DNA of 64,000 nt from Amoebidium appalachense. Taxonomy: Eukaryota; Ichthyosporea. Where the stretch lies: NCBI GenBank assembly GCA_963693365.1, contig CAVNZM010000012.1, positions 6,758,001-6,822,000 of the forward strand, read 5' to 3'. The position numbers and the translations under genes were made by a program. Positions 43,816-54,741 of the stretch are shown here, piece by piece. A model generated the notes under the pieces. It was not told the origin of the DNA, ran no database searches, and saw only the letters and a program-made list of their open reading frames with translations. Position 1 is the stretch's first letter; the number at the start of each line of letters is the position of its first letter.

Positions 43816-44388
43816 TGCAACTATATTTGACAACAGTGTATTTAGTGGTACGCATAGATCGGTTTACTCAAAGCTGTACGGTATTTGGTATATGCGAATC
43901 CAGAACATAATTGTTTTGTCGGGAAAAAAATATGTTGACAGAATCCAGACTCTCTGATTGGCCTTGGTGTAGCCAATCGCTGATCGTTAAATTTAGCGCA
44001 CGTGGCCCACTCGGGACGATACGCAGTGATGCGGCCGGCCGCAGGCACAGTAGGTGCGACCTATGGCCGAGCTTAAGAGGCCAAGCAAACGCCCCGTTCA
44101 GCACCCTGTGCGAGTGAATAATAAAGCTAATATCAGAATCCCCATATTCCTACTTTTTTTAAAATCTATGAAAAAAATTTTTGGGGGGTGCCAAATTTTC
44201 TTCCCGCCCTGATTTGTATATTAGCTAACTGTGCGTTGTCATATGCATGACGTCAGAACATCATTGAGTAGGGGTGTGGATATTGCCGTTACCGAGTTTT
44301 TCCTTGGTTTTGTTGTTGCCCTTGCGGTTGCAGAAGCCAGGTCGAAGGATAACAGCCAAAAAACATGCATTTGGTTATTGTAGGACGG

Positions 44389-44430
<42 letters not shown>

Positions 44431-44476
44431 CGTGTGTGTTCATGTTTGTGTGTGTGGGGTGAGTGGGGTGGCCGTA

Positions 44477-44534
<58 letters not shown>

Positions 44535-44719
44535 CACGAGCCGTCTGAATATATATTTAGTTTTCTATCATTTTTTCGAGAGCGTCAAGACACTCATCAA
44601 TACCCCCTGCACCAGGGGGCCGTGGCCCGGACAGGGGGTCGTTGCCCCCAGCCCCCAGTCCATCGTCATTCATCAGTATGTCCAGTCGGAACTCAACGTG
44701 CCCTTCTCCCCCAAAAACC
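43464..44719. other. SURF2 3' flank
   Basis: T(n)G(n) composite at 43750-43813. Opposed CCAAT boxes at 43958 (GATTGG) and 43973 (CCAATC) mark a possible promoter. AATAAA at 44120-44125 may end the SURF2 transcript. TGACGTCA at 44248-44255 is a CRE palindrome. A degenerate copy of SURF2 exon 6 (CAGAAGCCAGGTCGAAG, AACAGCCAAAAAACATG) lies at 44329-44368, and poly-G at 44477-44529. Confidence 0.5.
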
Positions 44720-44722
44720 TTA

Positions 44723-45766
44723 GGGCCTGTTTGGCAGCACCCCAATAATCGTATTCGTATTTAGGCCCTAAATACGATCTACCGTATTTACAAAATTTAT
44801 CGTGGTATGCGTATTTAGGGCCTAAATACGGTTGGTGCCTTCCAAACGCTGTCAGGCGTGACTGGTCACATAAAATGTCGATACATGTTCACGAGATCTG
44901 ATTGGCCCTATTCTATCGCACCCATTGATCATCCTTCGGTATTCCATGCATATAGGCTGGTGCTGTAGTCAGTATTACAGCGAACGGCAAAAACGAGTCA
45001 CCGACAGTGAGCCTTGCTCTGTTTAACAATGCATAAATAGGTTAGAATGTCTGTTATTGAAGGGATACTGCCAGTAATTGCGGTGGCTAGCCTTGCTAGA
45101 GACCTCGTTTTACATCACCAACGTTCGTCCCTGGCATTCCCCATCATATCTGAACACATAGTGAGTGTTAAAATTTGTCCTTGTCTATGCAGTACTCGTG
45201 GTGCCTGCATGTCACCGAGTTGTTTGTACATGTACATTTGATTGTTTTTATTAATGCATATATCGGAGTCCAGTATTGTTTCAATGATTATTATGGCATA
45301 TATATATATATATATACAGTCTGAGCTTGTGATCATGCACCGTGTAGGGTCCTCGTCCTCTGTCTTACCTGTGCAGCCCAAATTCATGTGCCAATTTTAA
45401 CTGAGCATGTACACAAAATGACTTGTATGACACCGACCTTCTTTTTAACAGTGAATTGTTCACGTGCATGCGCCGGCATGCGTACTGTTGTAAAAATGTG
45501 CCCTCCGCGGCTTTCGCTGTACCATTGGCTAGCTGATAGCCAATAAATGATGCGAAATGCTCTGATTGGCTAATTTCCTATATCGTATTTACGAAAATTA
45601 CTTCCGGAGGTGATTTTCGTAAATACGATATAAAAGCGATCCCTATCGTATTTACAAAAAATAAAAGCCCGCGGCGTGTTTGGCATGCCACGGGATCGTA
45701 TACGTATTTAGGCCCTAAATACGAATACGATAAAAAACCGTATTTAGCGCGCTACCAAACAGGCCC
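44723..45766. mobile_element. PIF/Harbinger (Tourist-like) element with TTA target duplication
   Basis: 1,044 bp bounded by GGGCCTGTTTGGCAGC and its inverse (GCTACCAAACAGGCCC), flanked by TTA at 44720-44722 and 45767-45769. The 3-bp TTA duplication with GGGCCTGTTTGG ends is typical of PIF/Harbinger elements and Tourist MITEs. Subterminal ATCGTATTCGTATTTAGG is also inverted at both ends, and the palindrome GTATTTAGGCCCTAAATAC recurs inside. No transposase domain is visible. A short open stretch at 45047-45162 preceding GTGAGTG, with GATTGGCC upstream at 44901, could be a leftover first exon. Non-autonomous as seen. Confidence 0.85.
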
Positions 45767-46169
45767 TTATTATTCTCTCACCTCCTCCTCCTCCCCCCCC
45801 CCCCCCCCCCCCCCCCTTCCCCCCACCACCACCCACCCACCCACCCACCCCTCTGTCTCCCTATCTAATATTAGACCTACGTACACTGCCCTGTTGCACA
45901 GTGCTAAGACCAGACGCGCACACATTCAATTTTCGTGTTGAAAATCCCCAGCTGGCTGCAAGGTTGGTGGGAATGTGCGACTGGCGGCTGTTCTTCTGGC
46001 TGCTTGCCACGCCAGGTGTTAGGGCGGGTACCTGCACACAGGGCGCCCAGGCAGCGGCCACTGGGCCAAGCAGGCGGCCTACCAGCAGCAGCAGCCGGCC
46101 ATGCATATATGTATGACGTCATCGTGCAGCCGGCGAGCCTCAAACCTGTACTTGCCCAACCCAGCGGGT

Positions 46170-46906
46170 CTACTTGTAGTCAACCTCAGGGTCGCTGTTG
46201 TCGATGTCGATGGGTGGCAGGTGCTCGGGTGCCTGCAGGCGGCGGCCCATGGTGCGCACGTCGTAGATGCCCACACTGGCCAGCCACTGCAGCAGCCCTC
46301 AGCCCGGCCCCAACCCCGGCCAGTCCCACCCCCGCACTCACCTTCCAGGTCGGTGCGTAGCTCCGGTGCTGCCCGGGCCTTCAGCTGGGTGAAGCGCCGC
46401 GACAGATAGCTTCCAAACCTGCCCTCCCGCCTAGTCAGGGCCTGCCGGCGCTGGCTGCCCCAAATACAGCCCCGTGGTGCCACGGCACACACAGACATAC
46501 GAGCAAAATCCCACAAGCCACATGCTGCTCTGTCCCGCTGGAACGGCGCAGCATGTACGTGCACGCGGTCTGGCTGTGTGATACCCCTCAATCTTAAAAC
46601 TCGCAGTCGGCCAGCCGGGCCAGGACTCGCCAGTTGATTTCACTCTCGTGCTCGTAGCCAGCCTCCTGCAGCATGCAGACCTGTTTAGAACCCCCCTCCC
46701 CCCCCCCCTCCCCTCTCAATCCACCCGGTTAAACACCTTTGCACAAGGTTCATGCTGTCTTCACGGTCCCAGCTGCGCCCCAGCTGCTGCACGTAATTAC
46801 GATCTCCGGCCTGTGCCCTGTCCCAGCCCGTGAGCGCCCCCGTCCGTACCAGACTGAGTGTCTTTGGCTGGCCCAGGTCACGCACCAACGTATCCTGCAA
46901 AACCAG
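46170..46906 (-). CDS. Compact four-exon gene, unrecognised, 5' end not found
   Basis: Minus-strand exons 46906-46737, 46680-46585, 46454-46342 and 46297-46170 (stop TAG) join in one frame (168 codons), all GT-AG, with introns of only 56, 130 and 44 bp. Exon A follows a strong acceptor (TTTCTTTTTTCAAACAG), so at least one upstream exon is missing. Exon A reads LVLQDTLVRDLGQPKTLSLV; exon C reads GSYLSRRFTQLKARAAPELR; exon D reads LQWLASVGIYDVRTMGRRLQ and ends in DPEVDYK. Exon B is odd: the splice-consistent frame gives CCRRLATSTRVKSTGESWPG, but a neighbouring frame gives QEAGYEHESEINWRVLARLA with better codon bias. One-base changes at both exon edges may therefore have occurred. The region is GC-rich and repeat-poor, unlike its surroundings. 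No function can be assigned. Confidence 0.5.
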
Positions 46907-47456
46907 CTGTTTGAAAAAAGAAAGGGGCTGAGCCGCTATAGAGAATAAGGCTTGGCCCAATGGGATTTAGAATCGATATTCCGTATTTTCCCCTATTATC
47001 GTCGTATTCACTACTGCCTGCCGTTTTTGGGATGGGTACTAGCCCTAAGACGACTTAGACGGTATACGAAACGTGCCGAGCCGGTGTGACAGGTGTTGTT
47101 TTTCGGGGGGGGGAAGGGGAGGGGGTTGGTGGGGTAAGGCGAGGGAGGGATGAAAGGGGGGGGGGGGGGGGGGGGGGAGGGGGGGGGGGGGGGGGGATTC
47201 GAAGGTGGGGTGGGGGGCCACAGAGACTTTGAAACAGCACCAGGAGGAGATTGAAAGCACACGAATAAGACGTTAAGTTCATGAATCCCTCCCCTCCCCC
47301 ATTCCTACCCCCCCCCCCCCCCCCCGACACACACACACACACACAGATCCTCCCCCTCGAGCTCCAGTTTTCCACGAATCAAGGGTGAATGTATGAACTA
47401 GAGTTGGGTAACAAGACGAAAAACCCCCGTGGGTAGAGGGGGGAAAGGGGGAGTTG

Positions 47457-47505
<49 letters not shown>

Positions 47506-47784
47506 AGGGGGGCGGGGGGAAAGAGCGGGGAAGGGGAACTGAAGAGCAATAATAATGGTGGGTGGCTGATGCTCACTGTATTTCTAGTCAATCAAGTGCT
47601 GTCTAGAGAGATTTTGAGAAGCAAAGGGTAGCGGCTGAGTAGCTGTTTGCTATCGACTTTATTGGGGAGATATAAAAGTCTGGATTGCTACTTTTTTGTC
47701 AACGTACATGTGAGTGGATAGGTGCGTGTGTGGGTTGGGTGGGATTTGGGTGGGCGGGTTGGACGGGCTTGGGTGGGTTGGCTT

Positions 47785-47860
<76 letters not shown>

Positions 47861-47865
47861 CGGTG

Positions 47866-47910
<45 letters not shown>

Positions 47911-47935
47911 TGTTAATGTGTTGCACGTCAAAAAT
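46907..47935. other. Spacer with poly-G and GT arrays
   Basis: Poly-G at 47155-47197 and 47459-47504, GA/G tracts, (GT)n at 47791-47858, poly-G 47880-47909. A 17-codon plus-strand stretch at 47221-47273 (ETLKQHQEEIESTRIRR then stop) follows an acceptor-like CACAG, but no partner exon was found. Confidence 0.45.
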
Positions 47936-48380
47936 TCAGCCCCAAGACACAGGCCAACTGAATGCAACCAAGCAGTGCCCCAGCCCACAAGAAAGCTGCA
48001 ACACCATCCAAGCCAATGGAAAAGCCGGCATGAGGGAGCATGATGACAGGTGTTACCCAATGAAATTAGCCAGTTATTTACGTGCCATTTTTGGCAGGTG
48101 GCTAACCATAAAAGGTTTAACGTTATGTCCCTCTGCTGGCTAACGTTTTTGGCTGCAGCGCTGCCTGCAGGAATATTATTTCTGCAAAACAATATAGTAA
48201 AAATTATAAGCCGTCAGGATAAATAAAGATAACAGCCAAAAAAGCGCTCTTGAGGGTTGATAACATCGCTACAAACTCAGCCAGTCCCAAAAACCATTAT
48301 GCTGCATGAGGGAGGTTGAAGAAACCGGCAGCCAAAAAGCAAAAAAACGTAATTGTCAATGCCCGTGAGAACCGATAGTA
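47936..48380 (+). pseudogene. Degenerate copies of SURF2 exon 6
   Basis: 47938-48030 matches exon 6 from its first codons (CAAGCAGTGCCCCAGCC, AAGAAAGCTGCAACACCATC, GAAAAGCCGGCAT), and 48314-48350 matches its end (GAAGAAACCGGCAGCCAAAA, AGCAAAAAA). The two parts are separated by 265 bp flanked by GCATGAGGGAG (48028-48038 and 48304-48314). Either an element inserted with an 11-bp duplication, or two partial copies lie in tandem. The second view is favoured by CATGATG...ACAGG right after the first part, which echoes the SURF2 stop region. No open frame remains. Confidence 0.6.
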
Positions 48381-48421
48381 TTTTTATTTCATACGTTAAG
48401 GCTGCAGGGGGGAGAGGATGA

Positions 48422-48455
<34 letters not shown>

Positions 48456-48761
48456 CTTAGGGGCCTGTCATGGGAACTACCGTCTTCAACTAATCACCGA
48501 ATGTACCCTAGCTAGGGTGCTAATGGTGCAGCCAGCTAACCTTACACCCTTTTTTTTTACCAGGTAGTACACACTTAGCCCATGGTTTTGCTTGAACCGA
48601 GTCTACATGGGAAGCACGTTCTGCCAGTTTTCTGCAAAACAGATCAGCTATATTGCTGATTGCACGTATGCCATTGGATGGTTTATGGCGCATCTCTCCT
48701 TCGTCCTTTCTCGCGACTTTCTTTTTTTTCTTTCCCTTTTTTTTTTTTTTTTGTTGGGGGG

Positions 48762-48792
<31 letters not shown>

Positions 48793-49233
48793 AATCCGGA
48801 AAAGGGGAAGGGGGGGGGGGGGGGCGTGGGAAGGTGGTCTCCGTTGTATTTGTGGATGGATGCAAACCCAAGTTGCGTCCTTTCATTCCCGTTACTAGGC
48901 TTTATTAATTAACTAAATGGTGCATGTGATTGGCTGTTAACACAAGATGGAATTCTATGTAACAGCTTCCAATATGGCTGCTGCATAATGGTGTGTTCCT
49001 GTTTCAGTCTTAGATTTTGGTGCACGTGAATGTGCACTCTAATTGCTGTTGTAGCAGTTTAAGGTGTGCAAGCATTTGAGTGCGAATGGTCGCGGTTCAA
49101 ACTGTATGAAAATACGAATCAATGCCTACCAGGCTGTGTGCATGTGCATAGTTGGTGATTGCATGCACATGTGCAGGTGTGTGCGCTCATTGTTTGTGTT
49201 TGTGTGTGTGCTTGTGTGCGCGCGTGCACGTGT

Positions 49234-49264
<31 letters not shown>

Positions 49265-50424
49265 CCGGTGTGCAGGTGTGTGCGTGTGTGTCAGACTCTC
49301 TTGATATGTGTGCGTGTACACGCGCACCGTATGCATGGATGCATGCGTGCGAGTCACGGGGTGTGCTTCGTAGACTTCAGTGCACACGTTTCCATGTGTA
49401 CATCCAATCGCAAGTCCGTAAATAGGGGAGGGAGGAAAAGTGCATGTGTATATGTCACATAAAGGGGGGGTGGGGGGGTGGGAGAGAAGGAGATAATGCA
49501 GAGGGGGGAAATGGACTCTAGAGATCTTTTTATTATTGGGGTGTGTGTTTGTTTGAGGGGGGGAAAGGGGGGGGAGAGGGGGAGGGGGAGGAAGAGTGTT
49601 AGAGGGCTTAGAAAAGAATCTGTCGGAAGCGTGGGCGGATGGGTGGGTCACCGTGAGTTGATGTTGGATGAATCGGTAAGTGAGTTGGTGGGTTAGGGGG
49701 TGGGGACGGTTCAGTGGTGGTGGTGGTAGTGTGTGGTGTGTTGGGGGGGGGGGGGGAGGGGGGGGGGGGGGGGTGGGAGGGGGACGGAGGGGAGGGGGGG
49801 GGGGGGCACGCCACTAAACACGTGTGAACAATGTCATATGCTCTCAACTGCCGACACGCTGCCATCAGGCAAACATTTTATAGATAGTAATTCTCGAATT
49901 CTATCAACCACATCGAAGACTTTTATTCTTTGGCCACACCCGTTAACGTCGAACAATATGGATCTCTGGGTAATACTGAACGTTTTGACTCCGTATGTAG
50001 GGGCTAACTTTTGATTAGATGATTTGCAGGTGACCAACGAGGGGTGAGCCAACCATCATGATGTATCAAACCAAGTTGCTTGCTGGGTCCTCGAAACCAA
50101 CAGTTTATGGGCCCAAGGTACTCGCAGGGAAGATAGGTGGGTGGGTGGGTGGGTGGTGGTGGTGGTGGGGCGGGAGGGGGGGGGGGGGGGGGGGGGGCAT
50201 GTTTGCGCAGGTGGGTTTTCTTTATTATTATTATTATTCTATTTTTATTTATTTTTTGGGCGGGGGGGGGGGGGGGGGGGAAGGGGCCCAGGGGAGGGGG
50301 GGGGAAGGGGGGGGGGGGGGGGGGGGCTGCAAGTATATTCCGACTTTTCGCACTCACTACTATACTTGATTGTTTTCGAATCTTCCGCCTAAATATTAAT
50401 CATCCCAGAGTCAATTCTTAGGAA
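48381..50424. other. Repeat-rich spacer
   Basis: Poly-G at 48429-48455 and 48776-48792, a T(n)G(n) composite at 48737-48770, broken GT at 49190-49290, and G-rich tracts 49556-49590, 49743-49806, 50170-50197, 50262-50327. Unique DNA at 48480-48720, 48880-49150 and 49810-50120 has CCAAT boxes (e.g. GATTGG near 48929) but no supported coding sequence. Confidence 0.5.
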
Positions 50425-50459
50425 TTCTTGATTTTGAAACGGGGAGGGGGGTAGTAGTA

Positions 50460-50690
50460 ACTTTTTTTGGGGGGGGGGGGGGACCCATCCCCCCCTTTGG
50501 ACAGGTGCCCCCCCCCCTCCCCCTCCTTCGGGGGGGACCCACCCACCCCTCCGGCTAGCATGGGGGGGGGGGGGGGGGGGGGGGGGACCCACCACCGAAT
50601 TGAGCAGGGTGGTTCTCCCCTCCGCTGGTGGTGGTGGTGGTGGGGGGGGGGGGGGGGGGGGGGACCCACCCACCCATTGGCTGACATCGA
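50460..50690. repeat. Cluster of G(n)ACCCACC modules, first group
   Basis: Four modules of poly-G followed by ACCCACC(CACC)C-like sequence near 50484, 50537, 50587 and 50664, each followed by a short spacer. A related group lies at 51540-51745. Confidence 0.6.
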
Positions 50691-50943
50691 GTGAAAGTTT
50701 AATAATATATCAGATACTATGTGACCAGATCACATAATAGTGCTATAATCAGCAGCAGTTTACATACAATACCAAAACGTAAACATTGAGGCTAACTAAT
50801 AGGATTCCTTGATCACTTGCAACTCAGGATATATGCCATACGGTCATACTCCCCCCTCCCGGGACCCCCCCCCCCCCCCACCCTCCCCACCCCCCCCCCC
50901 CCCTCTCCCCCCCCCCCCCCCCCCCCCCCCCCGGGGGGCACAA

Positions 50944-51154
50944 ACGGGTGGGAAGAGTGTGTGTGTGTGTGTGTGCGTGTATGTGTGCGTGTGTGTGTGT
51001 GCGTATGTGTGTGTGTGTGTGTGTGTGTGTGTCACAGTGTTTGTGTGTGTGTGTGTGACACTGTATGTGCGTGTGCGTGTGTGCGTGTGTGCGTGTGCGT
51101 GTACGGGCGCGCGCGCGCGCGTGTGTGTGCGCGTATGCGCGCGCGCACGCGCGT

Positions 51155-51199
<45 letters not shown>

Positions 51200-51208
51200 A
51201 TGTGTGCG

Positions 51209-51277
<69 letters not shown>

Positions 51278-51418
51278 CACTGTGTGCGTACATACATGAC
51301 GTGTGTGTGCGCGTGTGCTTGTGCGGCCGCTCATGCGCGCGCGCGTATGTGTGCATGTATGAGTGCGCGCGCGCGTGTGTGGTGTGTGTGTGTGTGTGCA
51401 CGTGAGTGTGTGTGTGTC
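50944..51418. repeat. Broken (GT)n/(GC)n array
   Basis: GT arrays interrupted by GTGACACTGT pieces and by GCGCGCGC blocks at 51106-51121 and 51138-51153. Strong Z-DNA potential by composition. Confidence 0.9.
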
Positions 51419-51424
51419 AGGGGG

Positions 51425-51456
<32 letters not shown>

Positions 51457-51539
51457 GGGGGATATGCATCAATGGCCAAAACGAATACCGTCTTTGGTGG
51501 GTGGAAACTTCGGAGACTCTTTAATACCATGATCACGCG

Positions 51540-51745
51540 CATGCAGGGGGGGGAAGGGGGGGGGGGGGGGGGGTGAGGGGGGGGAACCCACCACCCCACT
51601 CGGCCAAGTGGGTCCCTCCCCCCCCGGAGGGGGGGGGGGGGACCCACCCACCCCTGCGGCTACCTTGGGAAGGTGGGTACCACCAGGGGGGACGTCGATA
51701 TTTACTACTCCCCCCCCCTCCCATTTCAAATTCAAAAATCCCTTA
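51540..51745. repeat. Cluster of G(n)ACCCACC modules, second group
   Basis: Modules near 51586 and 51641. The distal edge (TTTACTACTCCCCCCC) is the inverse of the proximal edge of the first group (GGGGGGTAGTAGTAA), so the two clusters may bound an inverted duplication of about 1.3 kb. Confidence 0.5.
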
Positions 51746-52209
51746 GGCTAGATGGGGGGAAAGGCCGGGGGGGGAGAGTTCGGGGATATGGAAGGAAGGA
51801 AGCACGCTGATGTATAATGAGTGAGCACCTTACGGCAAGCCTCACCTGGAGAGCCGGGGGGGGGGGGGGGGGGGGGGGGGGGGATGCCCGACATCTTAAA
51901 TAATAGTATGCATATGTAGCCTTGTATTTCTAGATATGATGCCGGGATTGAAAGCTTAGTTGAGTTGAAATAGGAAAGTGATGCCCAGAGATCCATGTTT
52001 TTTGACATCAACTGCAATGCTTTATGTCATTTAATTAACGTTATGTGACTGTGTCTGAAATTAGTTGGTGAGTGTGGGCATCGGCATAATTTATTCTCTC
52101 ATATTAAGATATCCGAGGTATGTACAGATTTTCGGACCTAGAACAGTCATGGCAGCCAGAGGGATGAGTGGGGCCCCCTTACGTCTCCTCCCTGTGTGTG
52201 TGTGTGTGT

Positions 52210-52254
<45 letters not shown>

Positions 52255-54125
52255 CTCCTCAGATGCCATGTGTTGTTGAATTTTGCATCCTCCCCCCTCA
52301 CCCCCCCAACGGGCAAGTGGGGAAGGGGGGGGGGGGGGGGGGGGGGGATAGTGATTATTGGGGATTTGTCCAAGTCCCCCCCCCCCCCCCCCCCCCCCCC
52401 CGTCTTCCTCCGGGAAAAAAAGAGAGAAATACATCAAAAAAATCTATTGCCAAGCATCCCCGGTCTTCGCTTCTGCCAGTGGACACAAAATATCGAAACA
52501 TGTGCATAATTGGAATCAGTGACAAATGAAACTTCTGAGACGGGCATATATCACACACTTCCAGTAGCCGGGGCAATTCCAATCTCTTCACTTCTCGACT
52601 GGTGTGGTAGACCCCATCAAACCCAACTGCTGAAGCTATTTTGGCCAAAATTATGTTGACAGACATATACTGGCAACAGATTAGATAGAAAGAGGCTACA
52701 CCCCTGTGGCTTTGTACAACTTTAGTATGACCTATTGTGACGGTACCTTAGTTTGCATATTAATTAGCTTGGGATTTTCAGTTGTCAATGACATACTTGA
52801 AGCGCCCAACCACATAAATATTAGCAGAATAATCCTGCTTCGCGCAGCAAGCTCATTATTCTGCTGATGTGATTGGCCCTTCATATTGTCTACAATATCA
52901 CTAGTACTGCAACTTCACATACACGGGAACGGTGCCTGCCTATGTAGCTGGAGTAGGCAGGGAAAAAACAAAAAAAGAAAACGCAGCAGCAAGTTTGAGC
53001 GACTGTGCAGTAACAAAGGCTACCCCTAAAACATATTAATATACATCTGCAATGCTACCAATGAATAATATGCATGCACTACCTAGTCTAGCGTACTCGG
53101 AATGAATGGGAGGGCCAGGCCAGTGCCGAATTCGTTGCGGCTCGCTTTCGCTGAGTCTGACACTATCACTAATCACCCTGCACGTGGCATTTCATCAGTT
53201 TATTCATTCTCTTGCTGATGAATTGGCCAAGTTGATATTGATATCAGCGTGAGAAACGCGCAAGAAACGCGCATGGTGTTGATTATGTGGCTGTCAATTA
53301 TATTAAAGTTGACCGGTGTCGACCATATGGCTCACTAGCTATTGTAATCAGAAGACCTGGGTGTCCATAGTAGTGGAGCTCTGACCTCTGCTCATGATCA
53401 GACTACGGTGTGTGTATACTGACGTCGACAAAAGATGCCGCGCCGTCCTTTTGCAACGTACATACACGTACATATGTGGTGCTGCTTCTTTTTGATTTCC
53501 ATCGTTTTGAGTACCAATTAATATATTTACAAAGTGCTGTCGCTGGGGGAGCACCGGCATTACAAGAGAACCCCGCTGATGATGATTCATCATACTCGGG
53601 TGACCATGGCTGCGGACTCTAAGAGGGTACGCCCCTTATAAATTGCCCTTAGACAGATCTACCAGAAAGTTTCTGTAGACCACTTTATCACTTCAACTGA
53701 TCAAGATGCCGTGATACAGTTCGAATGACTGATAAGAGTGCTGTCACACTGCTATGGTACAGGACACCCTCCATGATCACGTTGCCAGGTTCAAGCAGGA
53801 TGTGGCTAGATGTGCAGCGGCCATTAATATACGTCTATGCAATTTTGTTCTCTCTTTCTATTTTCCCCGAATATTGGGGGGGGAAAGACCACTCACTCAT
53901 CTTGTTACCTCATTTTTTATCATGAAATCCCACGCTTTCATCCTTCGCGTGTTGTGAGTGCAAGTGAGAAACAGCCAAGCGCATCAAGCAGTAAAAGGCA
54001 TCAAGCCCGGGAAGTTGGGAACCCCACAGGAATGTGGTTCGCATAACGCTTTTATGATTAGTCGAATGTGGCCAATCAGAGTTGCACAAAGAACAGCGGG
54101 GGGATTACGAAAAAATCGTCGTAAT
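51746..54125. other. Mostly unique AT-richer DNA
   Basis: Poly-G/poly-C blocks at 51858-51883, 52213-52251, 52328-52347 and 52376-52400, then 1.7 kb of unique sequence. A minus-strand frame at 52666-52400 (MSVNIILAKIASAVGFDGVY...) begins with ATG and is of ordinary composition, but has no recognised domain and runs into poly-C. It is left uncalled. Plus-strand frames at 53410-53622 and 53725-53925 are equally unsupported. Confidence 0.4.
52823..52865. repeat. 11-bp perfect inverted repeat (hairpin)
   Basis: AGCAGAATAAT at 52823-52833 and its complement ATTATTCTGCT at 52855-52865, with a smaller TGCT/AGCA stem inside the 21-nt spacer. A GATTGG box follows at 52869. Could be a factor-binding palindrome or a small foldback. 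Confidence 0.7.
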
Positions 54126-54469
54126 TACGATTAACGAAAGACCCCGATACGAATAAGGTTAGGGTGCCGTCGTAACAGGTTTCGTATCAGAAGTATAGCA
54201 TTATAAACGCTTTAAGGCCCCTTAATATCTAACTTTACCTAATTTTTTCAATATTTCTGTTCAAGAACATATCTATAGCGCTTCTCACGAGCAATATCGA
54301 ACCCCGACAGGTGTCCAGGGCTTGTAATGTTGCGATACTTAATTTGTAAAAACGCGTATTTTGAGTTTTGTGACTGGAGGGGCGTTTTTAGCTAGGCTTG
54401 CAGATCCCCAAGAACCCCCTACGATTAAGAAACTGTCCGTTACGATTGGCCAAAGGACAATACGATTAA
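54126..54469 (+). promoter_or_regulatory. Four TACGATT motifs upstream of the EGF gene
   Basis: TACGATTAA at 54126, 54420 and 54461 and TACGATTGG at 54441. The last three are spaced 21 and 20 bp, about two helical turns, on one face of the DNA. A cis-regulatory role is inferred. Confidence 0.4.
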
Positions 54470-54558
54470 GCTGGCCACCCCCAGCCCAACCCTGACAAAG
54501 AATATTCGACAGATAAATTCGCATTCCTGAATTTTCGTTATCAGTGCAATACGACGGT

Positions 54559-54636
54559 GATTGGCCAACCTATCAAAGTTTTGAATTCCTTTCCCATCAT
54601 AAGATGGATAGCACGGCGACCTCGCGGGTATATAAA
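54559..54636 (+). promoter_or_regulatory. Core promoter of the EGF gene: CCAAT and TATA
   Basis: GATTGGCCAA at 54559-54568 (inverted CCAAT) and TATATAAA at 54629-54636, 106 bp before the ATG. Same box types as the hydrolase genes, with the CCAAT box in the other orientation. Confidence 0.75.
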
Positions 54637-54741
54637 GCCGCTGCACTGTACGAGTCGATCCATCCAGCAAAACTCAATCAGTCGAATTAACATTTCCATT
54701 ATCAGCGCGGCAACCATCAGACAACGCACTCAACTGCGAAA

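Noticed and set aside
45902-46409. Plus-strand frames opposite the compact four-exon gene
   Set aside because: They ignore good minus-strand splice sites and show no domain; the minus-strand model explains the GC-rich codon pattern better.
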